Assembly: GCA_964058845.1 (NCBI GenBank)
Contig: CAXKVR010000183.1
Coordinates: forward strand, 62,001 to 126,000
Origin: Carex sylvatica
Lineage: Eukaryota; Streptophyta; Magnoliopsida; Poales; Cyperaceae
Direction of reading: 5' to 3'
DNA: 64,000 nucleotides
Position numbers and translations under genes: made by a program. The notes beneath the pieces were generated by a model. That model did no database searches and was not told where the DNA came from. It saw only the letters and a list, made by a program, of their open reading frames with translations. The stretch's first letter is position 1, and each line of letters begins with the position of its first letter. Positions 1 through 11,395 of the stretch are shown here, one piece after another.

Positions 1-576
1 GATTTTACGTGTGCATGCATTTATAAAAGCTAAAAAAATAAAAAAAATAAAAAAGTAATAAAGTACTTTGAGGAGGTTCAAATCTAAGCCCAATATTGGG
101 TGTATATATATATTTATCATTTTTTTTCCGAGGCCCAAAATATGTGCGTTGCAGTTGCACTCGTATCATAGGAATTTTGGTAAACAAACAGGAAACTTTA
201 TACATATATAAGCTTTATGGGGATACTTTTTTGAAGTTAATTTGGTTTTATTTTTTTTAGCAAACGGGGAGCTTAATTCTATTAATTAATTTAGCAAAGT
301 AGATGAAAAGTGTATTCAAGAACTTGTTCGAATTAGTGACAAATTTACCCATATATGTATAATAAGCATATATAATAACATTAATAACAATTGACATGCC
401 ATTTCATTGCATACCCTGGCTGCCTTGAAAGCATATATGCTATTAATAGCATCTATATCTTTTTAAAACCTGTCAACTTGTAGAATAAAACGGAAAAAGA
501 AAGTTAACTATGTAAAACTTTGAATTAATTACCTGTTGTACATGGAGATGACTCTGACCATCATTTTCTTATTCAG
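1..576. other. left edge, no gene seen
   Basis: AT-rich sequence upstream of the first recognisable dioxygenase exon. I looked for the missing first exon (a methionine start and the usual N-terminal residues of the family) and did not find it, so this stretch is most likely intron 1 of that gene. The last bases (TTCTTATTCAG, ending at 576) form a good splice acceptor. Confidence 0.5.
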
Positions 577-1615
577 GTTGTAAACCATGGAATAAGTAAG
601 TCCGTTATGAAGGGAGCACTAGAAGCAGCATCCGACTTTTTTGAAATGCCTTCCGAGTTAAAGGCCAAGTTTACATCGCCTGATATAAGAAAACCGGTTC
701 GGTATGATTGCTCGAATGATGGGATCAACAAAAGTAGGTCATTTCTGAAGCATTATGCCCACCCCTTGGATGAGTGGATCCAGTTCTGGCCACTAGAACC
801 GCCAAGCTATAGGTATATATTTTCATTTGTTAGTCAGATACCAATTTGGTGCAATAATTCAAAACATGCTGTCGTAAGCAAAAGAACAGTAGGAAGAATA
901 TGGTGCTAAGCCAAAAGATTATGTACCGACTCATATCCATACCATTACAGTAGGCACAACACAGTATGAGACGAACTGACCCGTGCCATATCATACTAGA
1001 TTCTGTATACATAAATAAATTTTACTTTTCAGGGAAAAAATGGGGAGATATGCAGTTGATGCAAGGAGAGTTGCTATAGGTCTTATCAATGCAATTCTTC
1101 AAAGCCTAGGTCTTGGCGAGGCATACCTAGGGACAAAACTGGAAGAGGGAGTACAACTTCTGGCAGTCAACTCCTATCCCCAGTCAACCCAGCTAGGTGT
1201 CACTCTAGGATTGGCCCCACATTCTGACTATGGCTTCGTAACCTTGCTCCTTCCCAGCTGCCCTGGTCTTGAGGTAATGAACCACACGACCAAGGAATGG
1301 AAGGCGGTAATGCAGCCATCAGATACGCTGCACGTGCACCTCGGAGACCATTTGGAGGTGCTTAGCAATGGCAAGTATCGCACGGTAGTGCACAGAGCAA
1401 TTCTGAATAGTGAAAATAGTAGGGTCTCTATTGCGAGTATTCACGGCTTGGCAATGAATGAGAAGGTGAAGAGTGCAGAGGAATTGGTGGATGAGCAAAC
1501 CCCAATGACGTATGAGGAAAGTAGTTTCAGGGACTTTTTGGACTTTTTACCTGCCAATGGTACCAATAATAAGAGCTACATTGACAGTCTCAGGATATGT
1601 GCAACTGAACAGTAG
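577..1615 (+). CDS. 2-oxoglutarate/Fe(II)-dependent dioxygenase, 3' exons only
   Basis: Two exons, 577-812 and 1033-1615, join in frame (AG|G arginine codon) across a 220-bp GT-AG intron to give 272 C-terminal residues. The first begins VVNHGI, a hallmark of plant soluble 2-ODDs. The double-stranded beta-helix iron site is visible: HSD at 1220-1228, the distal histidine at 1391-1393 in VVHRA, and the 2-oxoglutarate-binding RVS at 1421-1429. GDHLEVLSNGKY and FLKHYAHPLDE resemble plant enzymes annotated as flavanone 3-dioxygenase 3-like or 2-ODD 19-like; the real substrate cannot be told. Full family members have about 330-360 residues, so roughly 65-75 N-terminal residues (exon 1) are missing, probably left of the window. 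Between NKSR and FLKHYAHP the family usually carries a few more residues, so a small deletion is possible. The iron and co-substrate ligands are intact, so this may be a working gene. Confidence 0.85.
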
Positions 1616-3464
1616 TACTGCACCAAAGGTGAGATATATGCCTAAATTACTAATAAGAGATATGAAACCTTTTTATATAATTAAGTATAAACTCTGCAAA
1701 AAATGAAGATAAATGCCTAAATTACCCTAACCCAGTGATACTCTATGTTGACAAAAGGTGAGGATTCTCGGGCTGTATTATTTTAAAGGGGGTGATTAGT
1801 GGTTTGTTTGCTTCAAGTTTTGCAGATTGAACCATAAGTTTTCATCAAAAATGAATGATAGCAGTATAATTAAGGAGTGTCTATTTATTTCAGAATGCAT
1901 GTGAATAAAGGAAGCTGGCTACAATTACTAGGCTACTTTAGTTGTGTAAGGATTACCTATTTTGATATAAGTTACTGTAAGATAGGAGTTTCTTTTTTTT
2001 TTCAAGCGACTCGAATGCTGCTCAGGTGAAGAACAAAAAGTGCTTGAGTCGGACAAGTAGCTTTGTTTGCGCTGGAGTTCATATTAAAGTTCCTTTAGTG
2101 GGGTGCTGGCCCGAACCAATCGACTCATGTCGAAGGATAATTGGCTGAGTTGTGTTAGGGCTGACGTGCCACTCGAATCTAGAGCAAGCTTGTTCTCACT
2201 GATATGTATCGGTGTGTAGGGGTTATCAGATACCCGCTGTGGTTGTTATAAGTTTTAATGTAATATATGGAAATAAATCAGAAAAATTGACTTGTTTTAC
2301 AGTTTACTATGAATTAACTTCGTATGGATAATATTATGTTTTGAAATACACTATCAAATTAATTGATCTAGTTTCAAAGTATAGATATGTATAACATATC
2401 CACTGGCATCCTAACTGTATGCTCTGCATTTTACAAGAGAAACAGTAAAGAGAAAATTCAGAACTCGAATTCTCAAGAGGCAATAAAAAATCAGCTCAAA
2501 ATCATGATTATTCATAATTGCTTCATCGAAGAAAATTCAATCAGCTAGAATTAAACTGCTTTGAGCAAAAAATAGAAGAAAACTAAACACTCTAAAGGAT
2601 CTAGTAAATAGCTTCCATCACTGGTACCCAGAATTTAGAACGAAATAAGCGAATATAAAGAATGATTTGCAAATTATCAGGTGACCACCATGATCAATTT
2701 AAGGGATATTTTAAGAATTTATTGAGGATTATAACGAATTAGGGCAATTATCGAATAAAATTCAGCGGAATATCAAATAACAGAATGGTATCATCAGAAA
2801 ATAGCAGTATACAGCATACCTTGATTTGAGCTCCAGTCACATCTCTAATTTTCTGTGACCTAATTTTCAGAAAAAAAAAATATCTCACCAAATTTTATGA
2901 ACCGGCGAAAACGGTTGAGAGAATTCCAATACTTGCATGAATAAATATTACAATATTAACACTCATCCCATAGTTGTCCCCAGCTAACGGTATCTTTTAA
3001 AACCTAGGCTTACTAAGAAAAATAAAGCTTGTAACACATATATAATAGAATCGGATTTGGATTTAGGTTGGATATTTATAAATTAAGATTTAAAGTTGAA
3101 AGATATAATTTTATTTCATCTCAGAAAAATACTTAAAATAAAACGCCTCTTTATTAAATCCTATCATTTCAAACTATATTATGAACTAATTATACGAATT
3201 ACATATGGTGATAGTCATTTTTTTTTTTAAATAAACGTTAATTGCACACTTTAAATGGTTTTCTTCACCAGAAGCATAAGACGAATGTCTTGTTGTTATT
3301 GTTCTCAAAGTTAAAAGACATTAACCGTATAAATTTTTCGAATTTACTATAAATTGTTAAAAAAAAACAAATTGAATGTTTTTCTGTAACCTATATAAAT
3401 GAATAGGTTTTCTTCAATTAAAGTGTACATCATAGTGAGCATGAATAATCACTACTTTGAATAA
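1616..3464. other. intergenic, nothing recognised
   Basis: Downstream flank of the dioxygenase gene. AT-rich, with several short A or T runs and no convincing coding, tRNA or transposon signal. The part from 1980 to 2250 is somewhat richer in G and C but I could not assign it. Confidence 0.5.
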
Positions 3465-3961
3465 TAAATAATTGAGAAAATTAGTTATTTATCAATTCAA
3501 AATCTTCAAATTGTAAAAATATCATCCTGAAATTTATAATTGTAAAAATGTCATTTCAAATTTTATTAATTTGTAATTTTACTACTCTAAATAATTGATG
3601 ACTAAAATACTCTCCTCTTCTATTTAGAATTAGTTGGTAAATTATGGATATAGAATCTATCACTTGATCAAAATCGAAAGAAAATAAAAAAGAGAGAATC
3701 CAAAGCTTGTCATTTTTCTTTTCAATCATGAGTAATTATTTTTTAACAGAGGTAAAACAAGAGTCTCGTCTCGTTTATTTTGCCAAAATCTACAGGAGAC
3801 ACTGACAGTATCTCACACGAGGAGGCCCGAACAAAAATACCCACGCATTACCAACTAATTCTAAATCAGAGAAAAAGAAAGCGAGAAAAAGTAAAAGTGA
3901 CAGAGATTAGTTAATAATAAATGACGATTAATGTACAATTCATGGAAGATGCCATGTCGCC

Positions 3962-4266
3962 GGCCATTTTTATTAATACCCTTTAAAAAAACAAAATTTT
4001 AACAATATCTCAGTGTTTGATTTTTTTTTATTAATACCCGACCGTCAGGTTTACGGGCGGTCCATATATTGAAGGAAACCGCCAGGCTCACTCGCGGTTC
4101 TCGCCCCAAGAACACCCCCCCCCCCCCCGGACGGTCCTCTCCCCAAGCAAACCGCCCTCCCAACGGGGGATCCACTATTAATATATTTTCCCAGCCCGTG
4201 AACCCTCCCTCTCTCCCTCTCTCTTCTTTGCCTCATTCCGAACCAAAAAGGAAAAAAAAAAAACTA
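3962..4266 (+). repeat. left terminal inverted repeat of the inner MULE
   Basis: Matches the reverse complement of about 7290-7567. It carries a C14 run near 4117 and repeated CGGGCGG-type blocks. Small ORFs here lie in both strands of the repeat and are not genes. Confidence 0.8.
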
Positions 4267-4516
4267 CGCCCAACCGCCCGTCTCCTGTAACAACGGGTAT
4301 TATTTTGTAAATTCTTTTTAATTATTACTAATTAGTCAATTACTGTAGTATTAATTAGTATTAATGTTGAATGACTGTAGCATTACTGTAGTAACAAGTA
4401 TTTTTTTATTTTTATTTTTTTTAATTAGCCATTTATTATTGTGCTCGTTATAATTACTGTACAATTACTATAATACTTATAAAATTATTTTTTAAATGTA
4501 GTTTGTTAAGTAAAAG

Positions 4517-6872
4517 ATGTTAGTTGCACTGTATGTGGACGGCAAGCTACAAAAGGGTGTAGATGGCGTGTATTACACGAAACACGCGGCATTTGGATTC
4601 GAGGTTAATGAAAATACCACATTTCAGGAACTCAAGCAGATAATATACGAAAAGACTGCTGTAAACCCCAACAGGTATGAAATAGAATTGGCTACACGGA
4701 TTGACAACTCACAAAAGGGTGGGGCGGGGGGTAAACCTTACTTTGTGAGGTTTCCAATAACATATGTGAATTTGTGGAGAGTTGTGTACACTCAATTTGA
4801 GTCTAGTGGAGTCTCCGTAATGGACATATATTCAAAGAGGGTTCCCCAGACTGGGGCTGGACCTTCCGGTTATGACAATTCGGGTTATGACAACCAGGGG
4901 TACCACCACTACTCCCCTTATGACAACCAGGGATACCACCACCACTCCCCTTATGATAACTAGAGGTACCACCACCACTCCCCTTATGATAACCAGAGGT
5001 ACCACAGCCCCGGTTATGACAACTTCGGGTACCACAACTCCCCTGAAAATACTGAAGAGTTACCACCACTACCCAGACAGACACCCATAATCCCTAGATT
5101 TTCAACTATGCCATAGTCAGGACCAGTACCCGTTAATCAAACTGATATTGATATTAATGTTGATGCTATTGATGCCATACCAGAAAGGGAAATGGAAACG
5201 GAACATGAATACGAAGGGATTTGGAAATCCGATGACTTATCAGATGGCGATGCAAATGTACCAGGTTTATCCAGGGAAGAAAAATTCCCGATTAGAGGTC
5301 GGAAAAATAAGCATCCAGTCGCCACATTCAACGATACCACAACTTTTGAAGAGGCAGACATTAGTTATTTTGGCCCTCGTGTTGTATATAATGACAAACT
5401 TGCCCCATGACAACTTTATACCAACATAGATGAACTTATAAAAAAATATACGAGACTCATGTTCAAGGCAACTGGGAATGTAAAATATACAAAAGGGATC
5501 GAACAAGGTTAGTTGTGCTATGTAAAACTCACCCGCGGTGCGAGTTTCGCCTTTTTGCAACCCCTGCGGGTGCCGGAGAAGCATGGATGATTAAGAAGTG
5601 TGAACCACCCCATACATGCAAGTTTGCATCCACAAGGACAGACCATTCACAGCTGACGACATCACTAATTGCCGATGCAATTGAGGAGGACATTAAGGAG
5701 GACCCATCCATGAGCATCAAGGCGGTGGCTAGAACCGTCAGACACAAATATAAATATGTAACCCCAAAATACAACAGGCTATGGAGAGGTCGTGAACTTG
5801 CAGTTTGCAGAATATTCGGTAGTTGGAAGGATTCATACGGCTATCTGGCACCATTGCTCCAGGCCATGGCAAGGACAAATGTCGGTACTGTATATGAGAG
5901 GTGGCATGGCCCCCTTTTTTGATAAGAAGGGAGTGCTAATAGAGGGAGCTCAACAATTCAAGGGCATAGTATGGGTTTTTGGTGCTTGTATCCAAGCTGT
6001 GCCATACATCAGACCCGTTATCAGCATTGATGCATGCTTCATGTCTGGCCGTTATGAGGAGATGTTACTAATAGCATGTGCATATGATGCTGAGAACCAG
6101 TTGTTACCTTTGACATTTGCAATTGTTCGTAAAGAGGATGGTGAGAACTGGGGATTCTTTATGCAGTTTTTAAGAAGACGGGTGATTGGGGAAGGAAATT
6201 TTTTCTGTGTGATATCAGACCAGCACAAAGGAATACAATTTGTGTTTGATCGTGAAGATTACGGTTGGTCAACACGTACTGGTGAGTGTGTGCACAGTTT
6301 GTGTATGCAACACGTTGCGGAGAATATTTTCAAGGCAACCGGAAATGACAAGTGAGTTCTAGAAACATTTAGACGAAATTGCAGAAAGAAAAAGCCGAGA
6401 AGAGTGGTAGAGATGACTTGCAGTTTTGCAAAGGTATATATATTACAGTTGTTTACATATATTATTGTATTTTTAGAATACGGTTTTTTAGTACAATTGT
6501 TTACTTATATTATTTTATTTTCTTATTTTTCTATAGTACATGCCAAAGGCAAATCTCTACTTAATGAAGGTCGACAAAAATAACCCCCAAGATGTCAACG
6601 AAGATCCAGCATACGAGAAAATATATCAATCTTGTGATGGAGGTTGGCGTTGGGGAATTATGACCACCAACGGGTCCGAGTCGCTGAATGCAGTATTCAA
6701 GCAAAGTCGGATGTTGCCTGTGGCTGCAATTGTAGAAGACACATTTTACAAGTTAAATGCCTAGTTTCAAGAACGGCGTGCTAAGGCCGTAGAATTAATA
6801 AGTATGAACCAGTTATTTTCAACAAGGGTGGAGAAGAAACTAAAACAACATAGGGACAAGGTGCAACTATGA
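4517..6872 (+). pseudogene. MURA/MUDR-like transposase, decayed
   Basis: The reading frame is broken but the domain order is that of plant MULE transposases. An N-terminal PB1-like domain of the kind found in these proteins spans 4517-4830 (LYVDGKLQKGVDGVYY). A repeat-coded Tyr/Asp/His-rich linker ends in a stop at 4961. A frame at 5192-5410 and a zinc-type DNA-binding block follow (about 5530-5640, CEFRLFATP to PPHTC). The catalytic core is at 5910-6355, with ISIDACF (first Asp) and VISDQHKG (second Asp). After an AT-rich insert or intron (about 6431-6538, GT to AG) comes the C-terminal part at 6540-6764 with TTNGSESLNAVFK. Frame changes lie near 5890-5920, stops at 5512, 6353 and 6762. No SWIM zinc finger is seen after the core, so the C-terminus is incomplete. 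It could not make an active transposase. Confidence 0.85.
4866..5062 (+). repeat. 33-bp minisatellite inside the MULE transposase gene
   Basis: About five copies of a 33-bp unit containing GGTACCACCACCACTCCCC, starting at about 4899, 4932, 4965, 4998 and 5028. The period is 11 codons, so in the intact ancestor it encoded a repeated YDNQGYHHHSP-like linker. A stop in the third copy breaks the frame. Confidence 0.8.
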
Positions 6873-6934
6873 ACGTGATCTCGATGGAGAATGATAGTAC
6901 AGAATTCGAAGTGTAAAATCCAAATGAATACATT

Positions 6935-7045
6935 CCCCAATCCAAGCAATTCGATAAAGCACCCAATTCTAACAATTCAAGCAATTCAACCAATTCAACT
7001 AATTGGAGCAATTCAACAAATTCGAAACAACTCCAATTCAACTAA
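6935..7045 (+). repeat. CAATTCAA-type simple repeat
   Basis: Dispersed 8-10 bp units of CAATTCAA/CAACTAATT between the transposase remains and the right terminal repeat. No coding potential is seen. Confidence 0.6.
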
Positions 7046-7129
7046 TTCAACCATTATCAAGTCACTAATCCTAACCGTAACCCTAAATTGAACTAATCAA
7101 ATCGAAAAAACTTACATTCAAGAGAAGCT

Positions 7130-7205
7130 CGGTACAGTGGCAGTGCTCGGTGCAGCGGTAATGGTGGTGCTCGGTGCAGCGGCCGTGACGGTGCTCAATG
7201 TAGTG
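7130..7205 (+). repeat. GC-rich short tandem repeat, about 3 copies
   Basis: Units of 24-30 bp containing GTGCTCGGTGCAGCGG, next to the right terminal repeat of the inner MULE. The base composition is far richer in GC than the surroundings. Confidence 0.6.
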
Positions 7206-7289
7206 GTGGCATCGAGCACGAGAGAAAGTGAGCAGAAAGGAGAGAACGAGAGGAGCGGAGCAGTGGCGGCGGCGGAGACAGGGATGGCG

Positions 7290-7567
7290 ACGCAATTTTT
7301 TCCTTTTTTCCTCTTTCTGGTTCGGACTGAGGCAGAGGGGTTCGGATTGAGGCAAAGGAGAGGGAGGGAGGGCTCACGGGTGGGAAATTATATTAATAGT
7401 GGACCGCCCGTGAAGGGGAGGGTAGGGAGATGACCGCCCGTGGGGGGGGGTGTTTGCTTGGGAAGAGAACCGCCCGTGGGCCTGGCAGTCGGCGTATTAA
7501 TAAAAAAGAACCAAACACAGAGGTATTTTTAAAATTTTGTTTTTTTAGGGTATTAATAAAAATGGCC
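7290..7567 (-). repeat. right terminal inverted repeat of the inner MULE
   Basis: Reverse complement of the left repeat at 3962-4266, including the GGCCATTTTTATTAATACCC end, the CCGCCCGT blocks and the CT-rich part. Confidence 0.8.
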
Positions 7568-7860
7568 GCCATGTCGCTGTATCTAGAGATTAGTTAATAA
7601 TAAACACAATCTTTACATCCTTGTAATTTCTCATCGGGAACTAGATGCCATGTCGTTTTACAGCCTTTCGTTATGACAGGAGAAGAAGAGGAGGTAGGAG
7701 AAGAAAAAGGGAGGGCATTTTAGTCATTAATTATTTAGAGTGACAAAATTATAGATTAATGAGGTTTGGAGTGGCATTTTTATAATTTTAAATTTTAAAA
7801 TGATAATTTTACAATTTGAAGGTTTTAGAGTGACAAATAACCAATTTTGTCTAAATAATT

Positions 7861-8493
7861 ATGGCACGAGACAAGTAACTGAGAGGGGAGCCAAAGAGGT
7901 GCTTCATAATATATTTAAAACAATGTAGTAGTAAATTTAAATATTGTCATATTTAGTATGAATAATTGTTGCTTTAGGTATATACATATATAGCTCTCAC
8001 GTGTAACTAATACGTGGGACAGGTGTTGTGTGACAGGTGTAACTAATACGTGGGACAGGTGTTTTCTAGCGTTGGAGAATTCTCTAGAGATTGTGGGCTG
8101 GGGACCATTATCATATCCGTAATTTTGTGGACCGAGTTAAAGCCTAATTTATTCGGTGAGAAATAGGCTAAAACATGTGAAATATTACAAATACACCTGC
8201 AAAAGCACCAAATTATCTGACACCTGCAAAACCACCAAATTTCAGGGGTCTCGTTGAAGGGAATTGGGCCTACTTGTGAGGTCCAGCAATAAATAATAAG
8301 GTGTAACAAGTTAGCCCAAATATCTGAGCCATGAATATTCATCCCAAATTTGGATCCCTAAGGGAACTCAAACTTTGAATTTAGATCCAGTTTGTTCGAT
8401 CAAAATCCACACATATATTAAAGAGACCCCGTTAATTTTAACATGCGCTGGATTCTAATCAGATGATCCGAACCAAATTAAATTTTTTTAATT
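7861..8493. repeat. intergenic with a 36-bp tandem duplication
   Basis: Mostly featureless AT-rich DNA. Positions 8001-8063 hold two near-identical copies, 36 bp apart, of a unit containing TAATACGTGGGACAGGTGTT. No gene is seen. Confidence 0.6.
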
Positions 8494-8699
8494 ATTTTAG
8501 AGGGAAATTTGATAGAATGCCCTACCTCCAAAAATTATCAAACAAAATATCCTCCTCTCAAAATCATTGACAAAATGCATTTGTAGACCCTACTTTTTCC
8601 CTTCCTCTCTCGTGTACCTCTAGTTTACTCTCATGAACTTTTTTAATGCACATTGAATTCCATATGACCCATAATTAACAACCATTTCTGCCTCTATTA

Positions 8700-9690
8700 A
8701 TTTATTTATGCGTACAAAAAAGACAAACCAAATTACATTGCTTTTTGGACCTACGTTATCTGAATCAGCACAACTAGCTAGAGTTACACAGGATATACAA
8801 ACGATACTGGCACAATTATCACTTACACCTAGAATACTGGATGATGCATCATCGAAATGGACTGCCTCGGTCAAGTTCATCGTCAAGAGTGCTTACTTTA
8901 CGATGAAGAACGACCCCATACCATATTAAATTACACAAACACAAGGTATGGTCGTTGCAGGTGCCATATAGAGGAAAATTCTTTGGGTCGTTGATGACTC
9001 TAGACAAAATTATGACGATTCAAAACAATTGATGAAAAGAGCCATATGCTTGATTAATATATGCATATTATGCAGAACTGATTCTGAGTGTGTTAATCAC
9101 CTCTTCAATGAATACCTATACACCTTGGCCTTGTACAACCGTATTGAAGCCCTCACTGACAACACAACAAAGCTAGTACGGCCACTGATACAGCCCTCTA
9201 TGGCAATTATGCACGATATAGATACCTAGGAGGCAGCAATCATTCTCATAACACAATTTGTAGTGTGGAGCATACGGCCACTGATACAGCCCGCCGAACC
9301 TAACCCGAACTATTCATTTGTCACTGTGGTGTGGAGAGAGAGGTGCTTGTAGATATTCAGAGAGGTAATGAAGGACATCAAAGATCGACCTTGCACAAGA
9401 AGTACACAACTCAAATATGTGCAACCCAGACTAACCTCAATTGTAGGAGAATGAATATTATGAATGCATGGGTTTCGGTCTAATAAAAAAGTAGGGATCA
9501 CATCTTGCATGATACAACACTAGTACCGCGTGCCCGACTTTCATGACAAAACTTTTATGTTTCTTTTTAAAAGCTCTAATTGAGCCGTTTTTTTGTTAAT
9601 TTGTTTGTTATAAAACCCTTGTAACTATTCTAATTAATGAAATCCAATGAGAGCGAGGTCTATAATTTTCCTCAAAAAATATAATATAAT
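8700..9690 (+). pseudogene. LINE (non-LTR retrotransposon) 3' fragment with zf-RVT remnant
   Basis: Reading across two frames and several stops gives the C-terminal end of a plant LINE reverse transcriptase polyprotein. DDASSKWTASVKFIVKSAY (8840-8900) matches the W..G.F.V.SAY block. It is followed by KVWSLQVPYRGKFF (from about 8944) and a zinc-type segment CILCRTDSECVNHLF (9066-9110). The 3' end looks like a plant LINE tail (TTGTAACTATTCTAATTAATGAAATCC, then an A-rich end near 9680). Stops and a frameshift rule out function. Whether the LINE inserted into the MULE shell or was carried with it cannot be told. Confidence 0.65.
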
Positions 9691-9800
9691 TATTCTAAGA
9701 GATCGACTAACAGTACCTCCCATTCCATTCCTTATCTGTCATCCACGCTAAATGACAAAACAAAGTACAACGAAGGACCACAAGCACACTCGTACATGGT

Positions 9801-10489
9801 CAGTGTTATAAAATACAGTTTTATGCGGTGCATATGCGACCGCATATGCATATGCAACCCGCTACCGCATAAAATATACCTATGCGGACCACATATGTGG
9901 TCTAGGCTTAAAACGGATTTTAAAAAATTCAAAACTCATTACCGCATATTCATTATTTGAAACCGTAGATCCGTTCAGGTCCTAAACCCATAATTTGAGT
10001 TTTGAATCCGTTCAAGTGAGAAATGCGGAGCCTCTCAGCTTCTTTTATAGCTTCCTGAGCACTTTGATAATTGTTATTTAAAATTGTGGAATTAAAGTGA
10101 GAATGCAAATCAAACTGGAGCAGCACCGCAACAGCCATCACTTGGTGCGCTGGCCAGCACTTTTACTTTTCTATTTTTCCCTTTCTATTTTATATGGGCT
10201 GAACATTTTTTACTTTTTATTTGATATGGGCTACATGAGAATTTGTGAAATGAATTTCCAACAAACCAATAGAATATTAATATTATACTCTTCATTCCAA
10301 TTTAATGTTATGGGCTTTGTTAAATATGCTGCAAAATTTTAATGTTTTATATAATATGTATATCAAATATTAAATATTTAATAAATAATCTGCATATATA
10401 AATTCGCATAAAAATCTACATATGTGGCCGTATACCGTATATGCAGTGGCTTTCCGCATACCGCATAGAAACCGCATTTTATAACACTG
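9801..10489. mobile_element. non-autonomous hAT element, 689 bp
   Basis: It starts CAGTGTTATAAAATACAGTT and ends AAAACCGCATTTTATAACACTG-like sequence, so the terminal inverted repeat is CAGTGTTATAAAA. Subterminal TATGCGG/CCGCATA motifs occur many times at both ends, as is common in hAT elements. Flanking 8-mers TACATGGT and CACGTGGT agree at six of eight positions, a worn target duplication. No transposase is encoded. Confidence 0.75.
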
Positions 10490-10774
10490 CACGTGGTAAT
10501 TGCTGGCAAAAAACAAGGGCTAACGTGATTGTATTTATCGTCAAAATGCATAATATTCATACCTACGCATTTAAGTACTATTACTTATTATCTATAATAT
10601 TCATCAAATGTAAACACAAAACTGGGGGGACCGTTAATTTCGGGCACCAGTAACGACCAGAGGGGACCGCTAACGACGTCTGACAGCTTGGATTGGAGAC
10701 CGTAACCATCTCTTGAAAGCAACATTTGCTAATATTTGGGGACCACTACCGCGAATCACAATATCAGCAAATGT

Positions 10775-11046
10775 ATGTACTAATTATTAAGTATTCATAT
10801 CTAAATAATACAAGCTATACTTCTAGTTACTGAAGTATTCATATCTAACATAAGAAGTATTCATACCTAACAAATACATATGAGGTATTCATATCTAATT
10901 AATGTTAATATAAAGTATTCATATCTAAATAATGAAGTATTCATATGCAGACAGTATGGAATATTCATATGTAACTAATAAAGTATTCATATCTAACTAA
11001 TGAATATGAGGTATTCATATCTAACAAATGAAGTATTGATACATAC
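10775..11046 (+). repeat. AAGTATTCATATCTAA minisatellite
   Basis: About a dozen imperfect copies of a 20-25 bp unit, (A)AGTATTCATATCTAACTAATG, in one orientation. Single AGTATTCATA motifs recur on the other side of the nested insertion (near 18079, 20071 and 20177). The array therefore probably belongs to the inside of the MULE-like shell and was divided when other elements inserted. Confidence 0.75.
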
Positions 11047-11274
11047 TTAATGTTGGTCCCAAAGACACCTAAAGGGGGGTGAATAGGAATTTTTATAGTT
11101 TTGGTCTAAGTAATAATATTCTAGCGTGTCTATAAGTTATTCTTGGCAAAAATTAGAATAACTTTGTCCTAAACTAAATATAAAGTAAATAGTGGAGTTT
11201 AGAGACACTTGACACGAGAGTTGCTTACGGAGTTCAGCACTAACACCTACGTCTCCGGGACTCGTGACCTTCTA
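11047..11274 (+). repeat. left part of an interrupted dispersed repeat
   Basis: Begins TTGGTCCCAAAGACACC and contains the CTAAAGGGGGGTGAATAGG phrase that I recognise from dispersed plant repeats. It runs to CTCGTGACCTTCTA, where the Athila element begins. The right part appears to resume at 17693. The identity of the repeat is not known to me. Confidence 0.5.
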
Positions 11275-11279
11275 GATTG

Positions 11280-11297
11280 TGACGCCGTTGCCGGGGA
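11280..11297 (+). other. primer-binding site, tRNA-Asp type
   Basis: TGACGCCGTTGCCGGGGA differs at one base from the TGGCGCC.. sequence that Athila elements use, complementary to the 3' end of plant tRNA-Asp. It lies at the exact left border of the insertion, where an LTR would be expected first. Confidence 0.8.
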
Positions 11298-11395
11298 GTA
11301 TTAGGTTAAATACTTAGCTTTTACTTTAAGAATTTATTTCAGATTTTCTTTTATCTTGAATTAAATTCTAACCTTGATTTCTTCTCCAGTGTTTT

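Larger units (their letters stand above)
3962..7567 (+). mobile_element. Mutator-like element (MULE) with long terminal inverted repeats
   Basis: Terminal inverted repeats of about 300 bp begin GGCCATTTTTATTAATACCC at both ends. They contain several CCGCCCGT/ACGGGCGG blocks and a matching CT-rich stretch with TTTGCCTCA. A direct repeat GCCATGTCGC flanks the element (3951-3960 and 7568-7577; an 11th position differs), which fits the 9-11 bp duplications of Mutator-like elements. Inside are the remains of a transposase gene (4517-6872). The element sits inside another foldback element. Confidence 0.85.
3474..7851. mobile_element. foldback MULE-type element, split by a second MULE
   Basis: The two ends are inverted copies: the left arm (3474 to about 3625) begins GAGAAAATTAGTTATTTATC and the right arm (about 7700-7851), read on the minus strand, begins GACAAAATTGGTTATTTGTC, with similarity continuing for about 150 bp. 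A perfect 9-bp direct repeat TAAATAATT flanks it (3465-3473 and 7852-7860), the length typical of Mutator-like elements. Without the internal MULE the element would be about 770 bp with no coding region, so it is a non-autonomous foldback element that served as an insertion target. Confidence 0.8.

Noticed and set aside
4051..4290. Pro/Arg-rich frames at the left MULE end
   Set aside because: They lie in the GC-rich terminal inverted repeat on both strands and recur at the right end.
7070..7090. CCTAACCGTAACCCTAAA as a telomere tract
   Set aside because: Only one imperfect unit and a partial; too short compared with the tract at 33312.
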